The notes beneath the pieces are model-generated. The model was given only the letters and a program-made list of their open reading frames with translations, had not been told where the DNA came from and ran no database searches. DNA of 64,000 nt from Natronomonas sp. CBA1123 (GTDB lineage Archaea > Halobacteriota > Halobacteria > Halobacteriales > Haloarculaceae), in the NCBI RefSeq assembly GCF_009741925.1, contig NZ_WPCC01000005.1, positions 1 through 64,000 of the forward strand. The letters run 5' to 3'. The first letter of the stretch is position 1. The number at the start of each line of letters is the position of its first letter. Position numbers and translations under genes: made by a program. This document shows, piece after piece, positions 56,647 to 64,000 of the stretch.

Positions 56647-57855
56647 TCAGACCTGCACTTCGACTTCGTACCCCGCCGCTTCCAAGGCGTCTAACAGCTC
56701 CAGGACGTGTTCCTCGCCGCGGGTTTCGAGGTCGAGTTCGACCTCCGCGGCGTTCATCGCAATGTCCTTCGAGGCGCGGTCGTGTTCGATGGCGTGGATG
56801 TTCGTCCGGTGGTCGACGAGCAACTCGACGAGTTCCTGGAGCGCACCGGGGCGGTCCTTGAGGACCGTCTTGATACGCAGGAACCGACCCCGCTCGACCA
56901 GTCCGCGGGTGATGACCGTCGTGAGGACGTTGAGGTCGATGTTGCCCCCACAGAGCGCCGGAACGATGGTTTCGCCCTCCTCGTACTCGAAACGCTCCTC
57001 GACGACGGCCGCGAGCGGAACGGCGCCGGCGCCCTCGACGAGTGTCTTCGACCGCTCCAGCAGCGAGGTGAGTGTGTTGGCGATTTCGGCGTCGGTGACG
57101 GTGACCACCTCGTCGACGCGCTCTTTGATGACCTCGAAGGTCAACTCACCGACCGTCCGGGTCGCGATGCCGTCGGCGATGGTGTCGACTGACTCTCGCT
57201 CGATTCGGTGGCCCTTCTGGAGCGATTCGGCGACGCTGGAGGCCCCCTCCGCTTGGACACCGATGACGCGGGCGTCGGTTTTCGCCTTCACCGCGGTGGC
57301 GATACCGGAGATGAGGCCGCCACCGCCGATGGGGACGACGACGGTGTCGACCTCGGGGCACTGTTCGACGATTTCGAGGCCGATGGTGCCCTGTCCGGCC
57401 ATCACCGCGGGGTCGTCGAAGGCGTGGACGTAGGTGCGGCCCTCTTGACGTTCGATTTCGTGGGCGCGCTCGGCGGCGGTGTCGTAATCGATGCCGTGGA
57501 GGACGACCTCGGCGCCGTAGGATTCGGTGGCGTTGATTTTCGAAATCGGTGCGTACTCCGGCATGACGATGACGGAATCGACACCGGCCCGCGTTGCAGC
57601 GAGTGCGACCCCCTGTGCGTGGTTGCCCGCGCTGGCGGTGACGACGCCGGCCTCGCGTTCGGCGTCGCTCAGTTGTGCGATTTTGTTCGTCGCACCGCGA
57701 ATCTTGAACGAGCCAGTGCGTTGGAAGTTCTCCAGTTTGAGGTGGATGTCGGCGCCGGTGCGCTTCGAGAACGTGTTCGACTGTTCCAGCGGCGTCTGCC
57801 GGGCCGTCTCGGCGACGCGGCCACGGGCCGCCTCCACGTCCGCGAGTTCGAGCAT
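56647..57855 (-). CDS. ilvA: Threonine ammonia-lyase (threonine dehydratase)
   Basis: A 402-residue PLP enzyme converting threonine to 2-oxobutanoate, the first step of isoleucine synthesis. The PLP lysine is in ENFQRTGSFKIRGATNKIA; SAGNHAQGVALAA, the glycine loop PIGGGGLISGIA and LCGGNIDLNVL are also present. The C-terminal 70 residues are an ACT-like domain (LKDRPGALQELVELLVDHRTN). I start at 57855 by family comparison. An in-frame ATG at 57957 with a TATA element exactly 27 nt upstream would add 34 residues, and may be the true transcription start. Confidence 0.93.
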   Translation of the reverse strand: MLELADVEAARGRVAETARQTPLEQSNTFSKRTGADIHLKLENFQRTGSFKIRGATNKIAQLSDAEREAGVVTASAGNHAQGVALAATRAGVDSVIVMPEYAPISKINATESYGAEVVLHGIDYDTAAERAHEIERQEGRTYVHAFDDPAVMAGQGTIGLEIVEQCPEVDTVVVPIGGGGLISGIATAVKAKTDARVIGVQAEGASSVAESLQKGHRIERESVDTIADGIATRTVGELTFEVIKERVDEVVTVTDAEIANTLTSLLERSKTLVEGAGAVPLAAVVEERFEYEEGETIVPALCGGNIDLNVLTTVITRGLVERGRFLRIKTVLKDRPGALQELVELLVDHRTNIHAIEHDRASKDIAMNAAEVELDLETRGEEHVLELLDALEAAGYEVEVQV

Positions 57856-57977
57856 GCTATCGACTACTGGTGGCAGTGTGGTATGCCTTCCGACGCGGCC
57901 GATTGCACCGGCGCCGCCGCTGGGCGACGTGAGACCAAAGGGAAGGAGCGTGTGCATCCTACGCTGGGGGTGGCAGT

Positions 57978-57988
57978 ATCATAAAACC
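57978..57988 (-). promoter_or_regulatory. TATA element of ilvA
   Basis: Minus-strand GTTTTATGAT is centred about 27 nt before the ATG at 57957. It either gives a 100-nt leader before the family-standard start or a leaderless start at 57957. The 57856-58105 interval holds no other feature I can support. Confidence 0.5.
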
Positions 57989-58105
57989 CGGCCATGCGGA
58001 CTGAAAGTGAAACCGCAAGAGGGAAGCTTTGTGAAACTGGTGTCAGACGGCCGTTCGACGGTCGACAGACGGCTCAGTGGTCGTTCGAATAGGCGTGTCG
58101 GCCCG

Positions 58106-58525
58106 TCAGTTGATGGGGATGTCGTGGCCCTCTCCCGAACCGACTTTCGGCAGCGTCACCGTCAGGACGCCGTTGTTGTACGATGCCTCGGTTTCGTCCT
58201 CCTCGACCGGTTCGGGGAGTCGAATCGACCGATTCACCGACTGTTCGTGGCGCTCTCGACGGATGTAGCGGTGGTCGTCATCCTCGTCTTCGGTTTCGGT
58301 CGATTCGCTGTGGGCCGCCGACAGTGTCAGCGTCTCACCCGACAGCTCCACGTCGATGTCGTCGCCGTCGAACCCCGGGAGGTCGGCGGTGACGACGAAC
58401 GACTCGCCCGTATCCTCAATGTCGACGGCGACAGAGCCCTCGAAGAGGTCCTCGTCGAGCGTCTCGAACTGGTGGCTCATCCGGTCGAACATCCGCTCGA
58501 TCTCGTCGAATGGGTTTCGGGCCAT
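58106..58525 (-). CDS. hsp20: Hsp20 small heat-shock protein
   Basis: A 139-residue alpha-crystallin chaperone that holds unfolding proteins. The alpha-crystallin domain spans about residues 30-130: VTADLPGFDGDDIDVELSGE, the R/Y-rich RYIRRERHEQSVNRSI, LPEPVEEDETEASYNNGVLT and VTLPKV near the end. The C-terminal anchor motif IPIN replaces I-x-I. The N-terminus (MARNPFDEIERMFDRMSHQF) is typical of haloarchaeal Hsp20. It follows the ABC-2 permease gene by 45 nt on the same strand. Confidence 0.95.
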   Translation of the reverse strand: MARNPFDEIERMFDRMSHQFETLDEDLFEGSVAVDIEDTGESFVVTADLPGFDGDDIDVELSGETLTLSAAHSESTETEDEDDDHRYIRRERHEQSVNRSIRLPEPVEEDETEASYNNGVLTVTLPKVGSGEGHDIPIN

Positions 58526-58570
58526 GGCAGTCTTGGAGTATCGACGCGAGCGAGAAAAAGCGTATCGGCC

Positions 58571-59425
58571 CTACAGGTCCGAACCCTCGAACCGGAGGTA
58601 GCCGACCGCGAGCGGCAGGATAATCCACAGCGCCATCGTGACGAAGCCGAACCACGGTTCCAGATAGAAGGCCTCGGCGCTCTGGGCTTCTTGGTTCTCC
58701 GCGAGGCGCCGAACCGTCCACAGCGTCCCCTGCTGGTAGGCCGTCGTCGGGCTGAGAATCTGTAGCACCTGTGAGAGTTCGATGAGGGTGTCACCCTGTT
58801 CGAGTCCCTCGAAGGAGAACCCGTTGAGGACGTAGATGAGTCCCTGAACGAGGATGCTCCAGAGGAACTGGAAGACGACGAACAGGCCGAAGGCGCCGTA
58901 GGCGGCCCGGGAGGTAGAGGACGTGAACGCCGAGACACCGACGGCGATGGCGACGAAGACGAACGCGAACAGCAGCGAAACGCCGACGAAAGCGAGGTAC
59001 TCCGCCGCCGAGAAGGCGTCGGCGAAGGCGGACGTGAACACCAACCCGATGGCGAAGCCGATGAGCAGGGCGATGGTGACGACACCTGACCGACCGATGA
59101 ACTTGCCCGCGACCACGTCCGCACGGCTGTTCGGCAGCGACAACAGCAGTTTCAGGCTGCCGCTCTGTCGCTCGCCGGACAGCGACCGATAGGAGGCGGC
59201 GATGGCGACGATGGGGATGAACACCGCCGTCGCGCTCACCAACCCGACGATGAGCAGCACCGTCGTCACCTCGCCGGTGAACTGCGCCTGCTGTGGCGGC
59301 TGGATGTTCGTGACGACGTAGGAGGCACCGGCGGCGAACAGCGCGAACAGTGCCGTCAACACGATGAGCAGCCGCGACCGAACCGCGTCCCGGAAGTCCT
59401 TCTCGGCGACGGCACGGACGCTCAT
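58571..59425 (-). CDS. ABC-2 type transporter permease
   Basis: A 284-residue membrane protein with six segments, starting MSVRAVAEKDFRDAVRSRLL. The architecture (ASYRSLSGERQSGSLKLLLS after the second segment, SRADVVAGKFIGRSGVVTIA in the middle) is that of NosY/ABC-2 exporters, which pair with a single ATPase and dimerise. Its start overlaps the ATPase gene by 4 nt. The cargo is unknown; related haloarchaeal systems have been linked to copper or antimicrobial export, which is not shown here. Confidence 0.93.
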   Translation of the reverse strand: MSVRAVAEKDFRDAVRSRLLIVLTALFALFAAGASYVVTNIQPPQQAQFTGEVTTVLLIVGLVSATAVFIPIVAIAASYRSLSGERQSGSLKLLLSLPNSRADVVAGKFIGRSGVVTIALLIGFAIGLVFTSAFADAFSAAEYLAFVGVSLLFAFVFVAIAVGVSAFTSSTSRAAYGAFGLFVVFQFLWSILVQGLIYVLNGFSFEGLEQGDTLIELSQVLQILSPTTAYQQGTLWTVRRLAENQEAQSAEAFYLEPWFGFVTMALWIILPLAVGYLRFEGSDL

Positions 59426-60330
59426 TGTTCACCCTCCGTGTAGGCGGCGAAGAGGTCCTCGAGCGGCGCTTCCTCCGTCGAGAAGTCCGACACCGTCGCA
59501 CCCATCTCCTCTAGCTCGGAGATGACGGTCATCTTCGCGTCGTCGTCACAGCCGACACGGAGCGTCGTGCCGTCGACGGTGACGCTGTCGATGCCCTCCA
59601 TGCTCTTCAGGCGGTGGCTCACGTCGTCGGGCACCGAATCGACTTCGACGATGAGCGTTTCCCCGCCGGCGACGTTCTCCCGGAGGCCCTCGATGGTGTC
59701 GACGGCGACGAGTTCGCCCTCGCGGATGATGCCGACGCGGTCACACACCGCCTCGACCTGCCCGAGGATGTGGCTAGAGAAGAAGACGGTCGTACCGTCG
59801 GCGGCCTCTTCCTCGACGAGTTCGCGGAGTTCGCGGGCGCCATTGGGGTCCAGCCCCGACGACGGTTCGTCGAGGATGAGGAGGTCGGGGTCACCGACCA
59901 GCGCCATCGCGAGGGCGAGGCGCTGGCGCATCCCCGTCGAGAAGCCGCCGGCCTTCCGGTCGACGGCGTCTTCGAGGCCGACGCGTTCGAGGAGCGGGTA
60001 GGGGTCGTCGTCTGCGTCCTTCGAGTCGATGGCGAACTGGAGGTGTTCGCGGGCGGTCAGTCGGTCGTAGAGGTCGAAGCCTTCGGGGAGGACGCCGGTT
60101 CGTTCCCGGACGGCGACGCTCTCCTCGCGGGCGTCGTGGCCGAGCACGCGGGCGGACCCCTCGTCCGGCCGGACGAAATCGAGGACGATGTTGATGGTCG
60201 TCGACTTGCCGGCGCCGTTCGGACCGAGGAAGCCGAACACCTCGCCTTCTTCGACTTCGAGGTCGACGCCGCGCAACGCCTGCACGTCGCCGAACCCCTT
60301 CCGTACGTCGTCCAATTCGATGGCGGCCAT
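59422..60330 (-). CDS. ABC transporter ATP-binding protein (ABC-2 exporter)
   Basis: A 302-residue ATPase of the CcmA/NatA/NosF type. Walker A is GPNGAGKST near residue 39, the signature is FSTGMRQRLALAMAL, Walker B is LLILDEPSSGLDPNG and the switch is FFSSHILGQVEAV. A C-terminal domain of about 90 residues (LIVEVDSVPDDVSHRLKSME) is common in this group. Position and 4-nt overlap make it the partner of the permease at 58571-59425. Confidence 0.95.
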   Translation of the reverse strand: MAAIELDDVRKGFGDVQALRGVDLEVEEGEVFGFLGPNGAGKSTTINIVLDFVRPDEGSARVLGHDAREESVAVRERTGVLPEGFDLYDRLTAREHLQFAIDSKDADDDPYPLLERVGLEDAVDRKAGGFSTGMRQRLALAMALVGDPDLLILDEPSSGLDPNGARELRELVEEEAADGTTVFFSSHILGQVEAVCDRVGIIREGELVAVDTIEGLRENVAGGETLIVEVDSVPDDVSHRLKSMEGIDSVTVDGTTLRVGCDDDAKMTVISELEEMGATVSDFSTEEAPLEDLFAAYTEGEQ

Positions 60331-60402
60331 ATCGAATCGGGGTTCAAACCGACGGATTATAGGCCTTGAGGCTCTCCTGTGGTGTGTTAGGCCACCACGT
60401 GG

Positions 60403-60666
60403 TCAGATAGGGTCGTCGGGGTCGTGGCTCTCCCGAACCCGCTCGACCTCCGTGACGTAGCGGTCGATGGTCTCGCTGTCCTCGACGGATTCGAGGTTCG
60501 AGGGGTCGGCGTCGGTCGCCGCGGTCACCGTCGTTCGCTGGAGCATCGTCGGTGCCAGCTCCTTTCGGAGTTTGCGCGTTCCGTCGGGCGTCGCATAAAT
60601 CAGGACGACCAAATCGCGGTCGGTGTAGGTCCGTTCGACCAGCCAGACGCGTTCGCTGTCAGTCAT
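60403..60666 (-). CDS. Small haloarchaeal protein
   Basis: An 87-residue soluble protein starting MTDSERVWLVERTYTDRDLV. The first half is a beta strand-turn region (LVVLIYATPDGTRKLRKEL) and the second half is acidic and helical (SETIDRYVTEVERVRESHD). It is conserved-looking but I recognise no function. A longer frame to 60768 is rejected because its extra N-terminus is Pro/Ser-rich and lies across the promoter region. It is divergent from larE. Confidence 0.75.
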   Translation of the reverse strand: MTDSERVWLVERTYTDRDLVVLIYATPDGTRKLRKELAPTMLQRTTVTAATDADPSNLESVEDSETIDRYVTEVERVRESHDPDDPI

Positions 60667-60780
60667 TGGCAGTGATGGGTGGCGCGGGGGCTTGTACGTG
60701 GTGTTCCGGTTCGATCGCTCGCTCGGCGGTGACGGGACGCTGACGCTGGGCTTTTCTACGCGCGTCACGACGGTTCGGAC

Positions 60781-61641
60781 ATGACCACTGTCGAGGCGAA
60801 ACGGGTCGCCGCAGTCGAGGACCTCCGGGAACGCGACGGCGTCCTCGTCGCGTTCTCAGGAGGCGTCGATTCCGCCGTCGTCGCCGCCCTCGCCGAGGAG
60901 GCGCTCGGCGACGACGCCGTCGCCTGCACCGCGAAAAGCGAGACGCTACCCGAGGCCGAACTCGAAGACGCCACTCGCGTCGCCGAGGAAATCGGCGTCC
61001 GGCACGAAATCGTCTCGTTTTCGGAACTCGACAGCGAGGCGTTCGTCGAAAACGACGGCGAACGCTGCTATCACTGCCGGTCGATGCGACTCGGCCGGAT
61101 GTTCGACACCGCCCGGGAGTTGGGCATCGACATCGTCTGCGACGGGACGAACGCCTCAGACCCCGGCGAGGGCCACCGTCCCGGCCTGCGTGCCGTCGAG
61201 GAGTTGAACGCCTACTCCCCGCTCCTGGAACACGACATCACCAAAGAGGAAGTCCGGGAAATCGCCCGTCATTACGACCTCTCGGTGGCCGACAAACCGT
61301 CGATGGCGTGTCTCTCCTCGCGCATCCCGACCGGGCTGGAGGTGACCGAGGAGAAACTCAGCCGCGTCGAGAAAGCCGAGACCCTCCTTCGGACGTGGGG
61401 CTTCGAGCAGTTCCGGGTGCGCGACCACGACGGACTCGCCCGCATCGAGGTCGGCGAATCGGAGCTGGAGCAAGCACTGGACCCCGATTTCGCCGCCGCC
61501 GCCCGCGAACACCTCACCGACGCCGGCTTCGACCACGTCACGCTGGACCTAGCGGGCTACCGAACGGGGAGCGTCTCGCCGGCCAACGAGACGGCCGCAC
61601 CCGAAGAGAGCGACGTACTGGACACCGAGTACCCGACGTAG
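60781..61641 (+). CDS. larE: ATP-dependent sacrificial sulfur transferase LarE
   Basis: A 286-residue PP-loop enzyme. The ATP pyrophosphatase motif LVAFSGGVDSAVVAAL lies near residues 22-37; ERCYHCRSMRLGRMF holds conserved Cys, and MACLSSRIPTGLEVTEEKL is the family's second signature. In bacteria LarE gives up a Cys sulfur to build the nickel-pincer cofactor of lactate racemase. LarB and LarC are not in the window, so the archaeal partner is unknown. A promoter-like GTGTTCC region lies upstream. Confidence 0.93.
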   Translation: MTTVEAKRVAAVEDLRERDGVLVAFSGGVDSAVVAALAEEALGDDAVACTAKSETLPEAELEDATRVAEEIGVRHEIVSFSELDSEAFVENDGERCYHCRSMRLGRMFDTARELGIDIVCDGTNASDPGEGHRPGLRAVEELNAYSPLLEHDITKEEVREIARHYDLSVADKPSMACLSSRIPTGLEVTEEKLSRVEKAETLLRTWGFEQFRVRDHDGLARIEVGESELEQALDPDFAAAAREHLTDAGFDHVTLDLAGYRTGSVSPANETAAPEESDVLDTEYPT

Positions 61642-61717
61642 TCCGAGCGCTCGGGCCGGACGGATTCGCCGCCTCGGGCGGCCGAGAGTACTTGCGGGTG
61701 GACGACGAAGCGGCGGT

Positions 61718-62155
61718 ATGGACAGGGTACCCACACACGTGCTGGTGCCGCTGGATGGCTCACCGCTGGCAGCAGCGGCGCTCGAGCACGCCCTCGCGGT
61801 GTACGACTGCCGGACAACGGTGCTGAACGTCGTCACGCCGCTGGACGGTCCGATGAGCGAAGGGGGCATCCTCGAGTTGGACGACGACCGGCGCGAGGCA
61901 GCCGAAGAACACGCCGAAACGGTGTTGGAACGCGCCCGCGAGCAGGCCGAAGTCGCCGGAGGAACCATCGAGACGGCCGTCGAGACGGGCGACCCCGCGG
62001 AGACGATTATCGACTACGCCGAGCGCCACGGCGTCGACCACATCGTGATGGGGAGTCACAGCGAATCCCGGAACGCGCTTGCCCGACGGCTGCTCGGCAC
62101 CGTCGCGACGGCCGTCGTCGGCGACGCCCCCGTCCCTGTCACCGTCATCCGGTAG
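61718..62155 (+). CDS. Universal stress protein (UspA family)
   Basis: A 145-residue single Usp domain: it starts VPTHVLVPLDGSPLAAAALE and has the ATP-binding-type segment IVMGSHSESRNALARRLLG followed by the C-terminal strand VPVTVIR. The G-2x-G-9x-G pattern is visible as GSHSESRNALARRLLG. Such proteins bind nucleotides and respond to stress. It is 76 nt downstream of larE and convergent with the phosphate permease. Confidence 0.95.
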   Translation: MDRVPTHVLVPLDGSPLAAAALEHALAVYDCRTTVLNVVTPLDGPMSEGGILELDDDRREAAEEHAETVLERAREQAEVAGGTIETAVETGDPAETIIDYAERHGVDHIVMGSHSESRNALARRLLGTVATAVVGDAPVPVTVIR

Positions 62156-62156
62156 G

Positions 62157-63359
62157 TTATCGGATGCCGAGTGCGGTCGTCAGCCCCCTGTAGAGGCCGA
62201 ACCCGACGGCGACCGACGAGCCGAGCGTGATGAACCAGAAGACGACGGTCCGGACGATTTTCTCCCGCGAGACGCCCGCCGACCCGCCCGCGAGACCACC
62301 TCCGATGACACCCGAGATGATGATGTTGTTGAACGAGATGGGGATGCCGAGTGCAATCGCGAGTTGCGCGATGAGGAACCCGGGGACCAAGGCGGCGATA
62401 GAGCGCCGAACACCCAGTTGGGCGTACTCCCGGGAGGTCGCCTGCAGGAGCCGCGGGGCGCCCATCCAGGCCCCGGCGAGGATGCCGCTGGCACCGAAGG
62501 CCAACAGCGCGATGGCCGGAAGGCCCAACTCCCCGCGAGCGAGGTTCTCGAGGGGGCCGGTCGCCAACCCGACCTGACTGCCGCCGCTGGAGAAGGCGAC
62601 GACGCTCCCCAGAACCAACAGGAACATCCTGATACCGGCGTCGACATCCTCGAGCATGCGTCCTCGGAGATACCGGAACGCGACGGCCCCGAAGGCGACG
62701 GTCGTCACCACGGCGACGACGTCGACGCCGGCGACGGTCGGACTCCCGAACGGCAGACCGGCGGCCCCGGCTATCGTCCCCTGGTCGGCGTCCGGAGCGG
62801 GGATGATGCCGAGACGGATGTTCGCGATGATGCCGGCGACGACCGCCGCCAACAGCGGGACGCCGACGGCCTCCGAAACGTCGTCACGGCGCAGCAGCGT
62901 CGCCGTCCCGTAGGCGACACTGGCGGACATGAACGGCACCGCGAGCCAGAACATCCCGAGTCGGCTGTAGGTCTCCCAGGCCGGCGACCCACCGAGTGAG
63001 AGTCCGACGCCGACGATAGCGCCGGTCGTGGCGAAAGCCGCGGGAATCGGGTAGCCGGAGTAGACGCCGAGTGCCATGAACGTCGCGGCGGTGAGGAGGC
63101 CGGCCGTCGCCGCCAACGGCGTGATGTCGACGCCGCCGATGAGGCTCGTGCCGACGGTCTCGGAGATGCTCCCACCCTGTGTGAGGGCGCCGAGGGCGGC
63201 GAAGATGCCGATGAGAAACGCCGCACGCATCGTCGGGACGGCGTTGGCACCGACCGCCGGAGCGAACGGCGGGGAGTTGCTGTTGGCGCCGAGCGCCCAC
63301 GCCATGAACAACCCGGCCAGCGCCGCGAACCCGACGAGTGCCCAGAACGTCGCCGTCAT
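62157..63359 (-). CDS. PiT-family inorganic phosphate transporter
   Basis: A 400-residue membrane protein with about ten segments, starting at ATG 63359 (MTATFWALVGFAALAGLFMA). The PiT signature is present in both halves: LGANSNSPPFAPAVGANAVP near the N-terminus, and FSSGGSQVGLATGPLENLA and PISFNNIIISGVIGGGLAGG later. GANSNSPP replaces the usual GANDVANA, so transport specificity should be viewed with caution. Its start overlaps the upstream Usp-domain gene by 4 nt. A longer frame to 63659 is rejected as antisense. Confidence 0.9.
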   Translation of the reverse strand: MTATFWALVGFAALAGLFMAWALGANSNSPPFAPAVGANAVPTMRAAFLIGIFAALGALTQGGSISETVGTSLIGGVDITPLAATAGLLTAATFMALGVYSGYPIPAAFATTGAIVGVGLSLGGSPAWETYSRLGMFWLAVPFMSASVAYGTATLLRRDDVSEAVGVPLLAAVVAGIIANIRLGIIPAPDADQGTIAGAAGLPFGSPTVAGVDVVAVVTTVAFGAVAFRYLRGRMLEDVDAGIRMFLLVLGSVVAFSSGGSQVGLATGPLENLARGELGLPAIALLAFGASGILAGAWMGAPRLLQATSREYAQLGVRRSIAALVPGFLIAQLAIALGIPISFNNIIISGVIGGGLAGGSAGVSREKIVRTVVFWFITLGSSVAVGFGLYRGLTTALGIR

Positions 63360-64000
63360 GCGCCCCGACGGCGGGATTGGAGACGGCCGATAAGCGACCC
63401 CAACGGGCCGTCGACTGCGTCGGCCGCCCGAGCCAACAGGACGGTCCGGTCGGTGCGGTCGGCGACGCGACGCGGGACCGACCCGACGAGTCGCTTCCGG
63501 AGGCCGCTCTGTCTGGTGGCGCCGAAGACGACGATGTCGTAGTCGGCCGCGGTCTCGACGAGTGCGTCCTCGACGTTCTCGGACTCCCGAACTCCCGTCT
63601 CGATGGCCACCTCGGAGCCGGGGGACCCCGAGACCGCCTCGACCGCCTCCGCGAGCCACCTGCTGGGCTCCTCGCGGTCTGCTCCCGGCGGTATCACCGA
63701 CACCGTGGTCACCGTCGCGTCGTTGCTCGCCGCGATGGCCGCGGCAGCCATCGCCGCCGGCCGGACGTGTGGGCCACCGGCCACCGGCAGGAGCACTCGG
63801 TCGACGCCGTCGGCGGTGCGGCCGATGCGCTCGACGTAGACGTCACACGGCGCCCGTCGGAGCAGCCTGTCGACGCTCGTTCCGAGGACGACCTCCGACC
63901 GTCGGGAGGGTCCGTGCCACCCGACGAACAGCGCTTCGACGCTGGGGGCGGCGACGGCATCCAACACGCCCGCCGCGACCGACTTCGCGACGACGAGTTC
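63356..64000 (-). CDS. C-terminal part of a protein with Usp domain (truncated by window edge)
   Basis: The frame is open to the last base, so the gene starts beyond the window. The visible 214 residues contain the end of one Usp-like fold (VEALFVGWHGPSRRSEVVLG, RAPCDVYVERIG) and a complete second one (RVLLPVAGGPHVRPAAMAAA, DIVVFGATRQSGLRKRLVGS), then a basic tail ending SRRRGA. In Halobacteria, tandem Usp domains often sit behind an amino acid permease; a transporter in front is therefore possible. It overlaps the phosphate permease gene by 4 nt. Confidence 0.85.
   Translation of the reverse strand, partial: ELVVAKSVAAGVLDAVAAPSVEALFVGWHGPSRRSEVVLGTSVDRLLRRAPCDVYVERIGRTADGVDRVLLPVAGGPHVRPAAMAAAAIAASNDATVTTVSVIPPGADREEPSRWLAEAVEAVSGSPGSEVAIETGVRESENVEDALVETAADYDIVVFGATRQSGLRKRLVGSVPRRVADRTDRTVLLARAADAVDGPLGSLIGRLQSRRRGA

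Overview
The window is chromosomal DNA of a halophilic archaeon (class Halobacteria). The evidence is high GC, very acidic proteins, Tat lipoprotein signals, PGF-CTERM cell-surface anchors, TATA boxes about 27 nt upstream of start codons, archaeal information-processing proteins (TBP, MC1, EndA, Hjc, PriL, L10e, PurO) and a haloarchaeal rRNA operon. I cannot name the genus from reading alone.

Layout. Positions 1-3.0 kb hold housekeeping and conserved genes, including a creatininase-family enzyme and ribosomal L10e. Positions 3.1-14.2 kb are the most distinctive region: four tandem paralogous surface proteins (P1-P4; signal peptide, a conserved domain with four shared cysteines, Thr/Pro stalk, PGF-CTERM anchor), then a complete branched-chain-amino-acid-type ABC transporter (Tat lipoprotein binding protein, LivH, LivM, LivG, LivF, mostly translationally coupled), then a divergent fifth paralog (P5). 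Positions 14.2-21.4 kb carry, on the minus strand, an rRNA operon (tandem promoters, 16S, tRNA-Ala, 23S, 5S), an acyl-CoA dehydrogenase gene and tRNA-Cys. Positions 21.6-34.3 kb hold MC1, pyrD, an SDR, pheST, ahcY, an Asp/Ser-rich secreted protein, an SAH/MTA deaminase-type amidohydrolase and hisG. Positions 34.3-46.2 kb hold a lipoprotein, tbp, a tRNA G10 methyltransferase, endA, a NucS-like zinc-finger protein, a PLP/FAD enzyme pair, hjc, a SWIM protein, priL and a 0.7-kb non-coding stretch rich in hairpins. Positions 46.4-64 kb hold lysC, a phosphoesterase, a sensor kinase, purO, a double-HNH protein beside tRNA-Gln, a PQQ-type sugar dehydrogenase, a degenerate ATPase coupled to an MscS channel, a GCS2-like enzyme, ilvA, hsp20, an ABC-2 exporter, larE, Usp proteins and a phosphate permease.

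Four protein genes (P1, pyrD, priL and a Tat lipoprotein) are each broken by a single-base change in a C/G run; P1 has a second indel outside a run. Because pyrD and priL are core genes and each break restores a perfect family motif when one base is corrected, sequencing error is the leading explanation, although real slippage cannot be excluded for P1, whose run is nine C.

The best candidate for an undescribed system is the P1-P5/Liv cluster: anchored surface proteins apparently paired with a solute importer, possibly as cell-wall-side receptors or substrate-handling proteins. That functional link is inference from gene order only.
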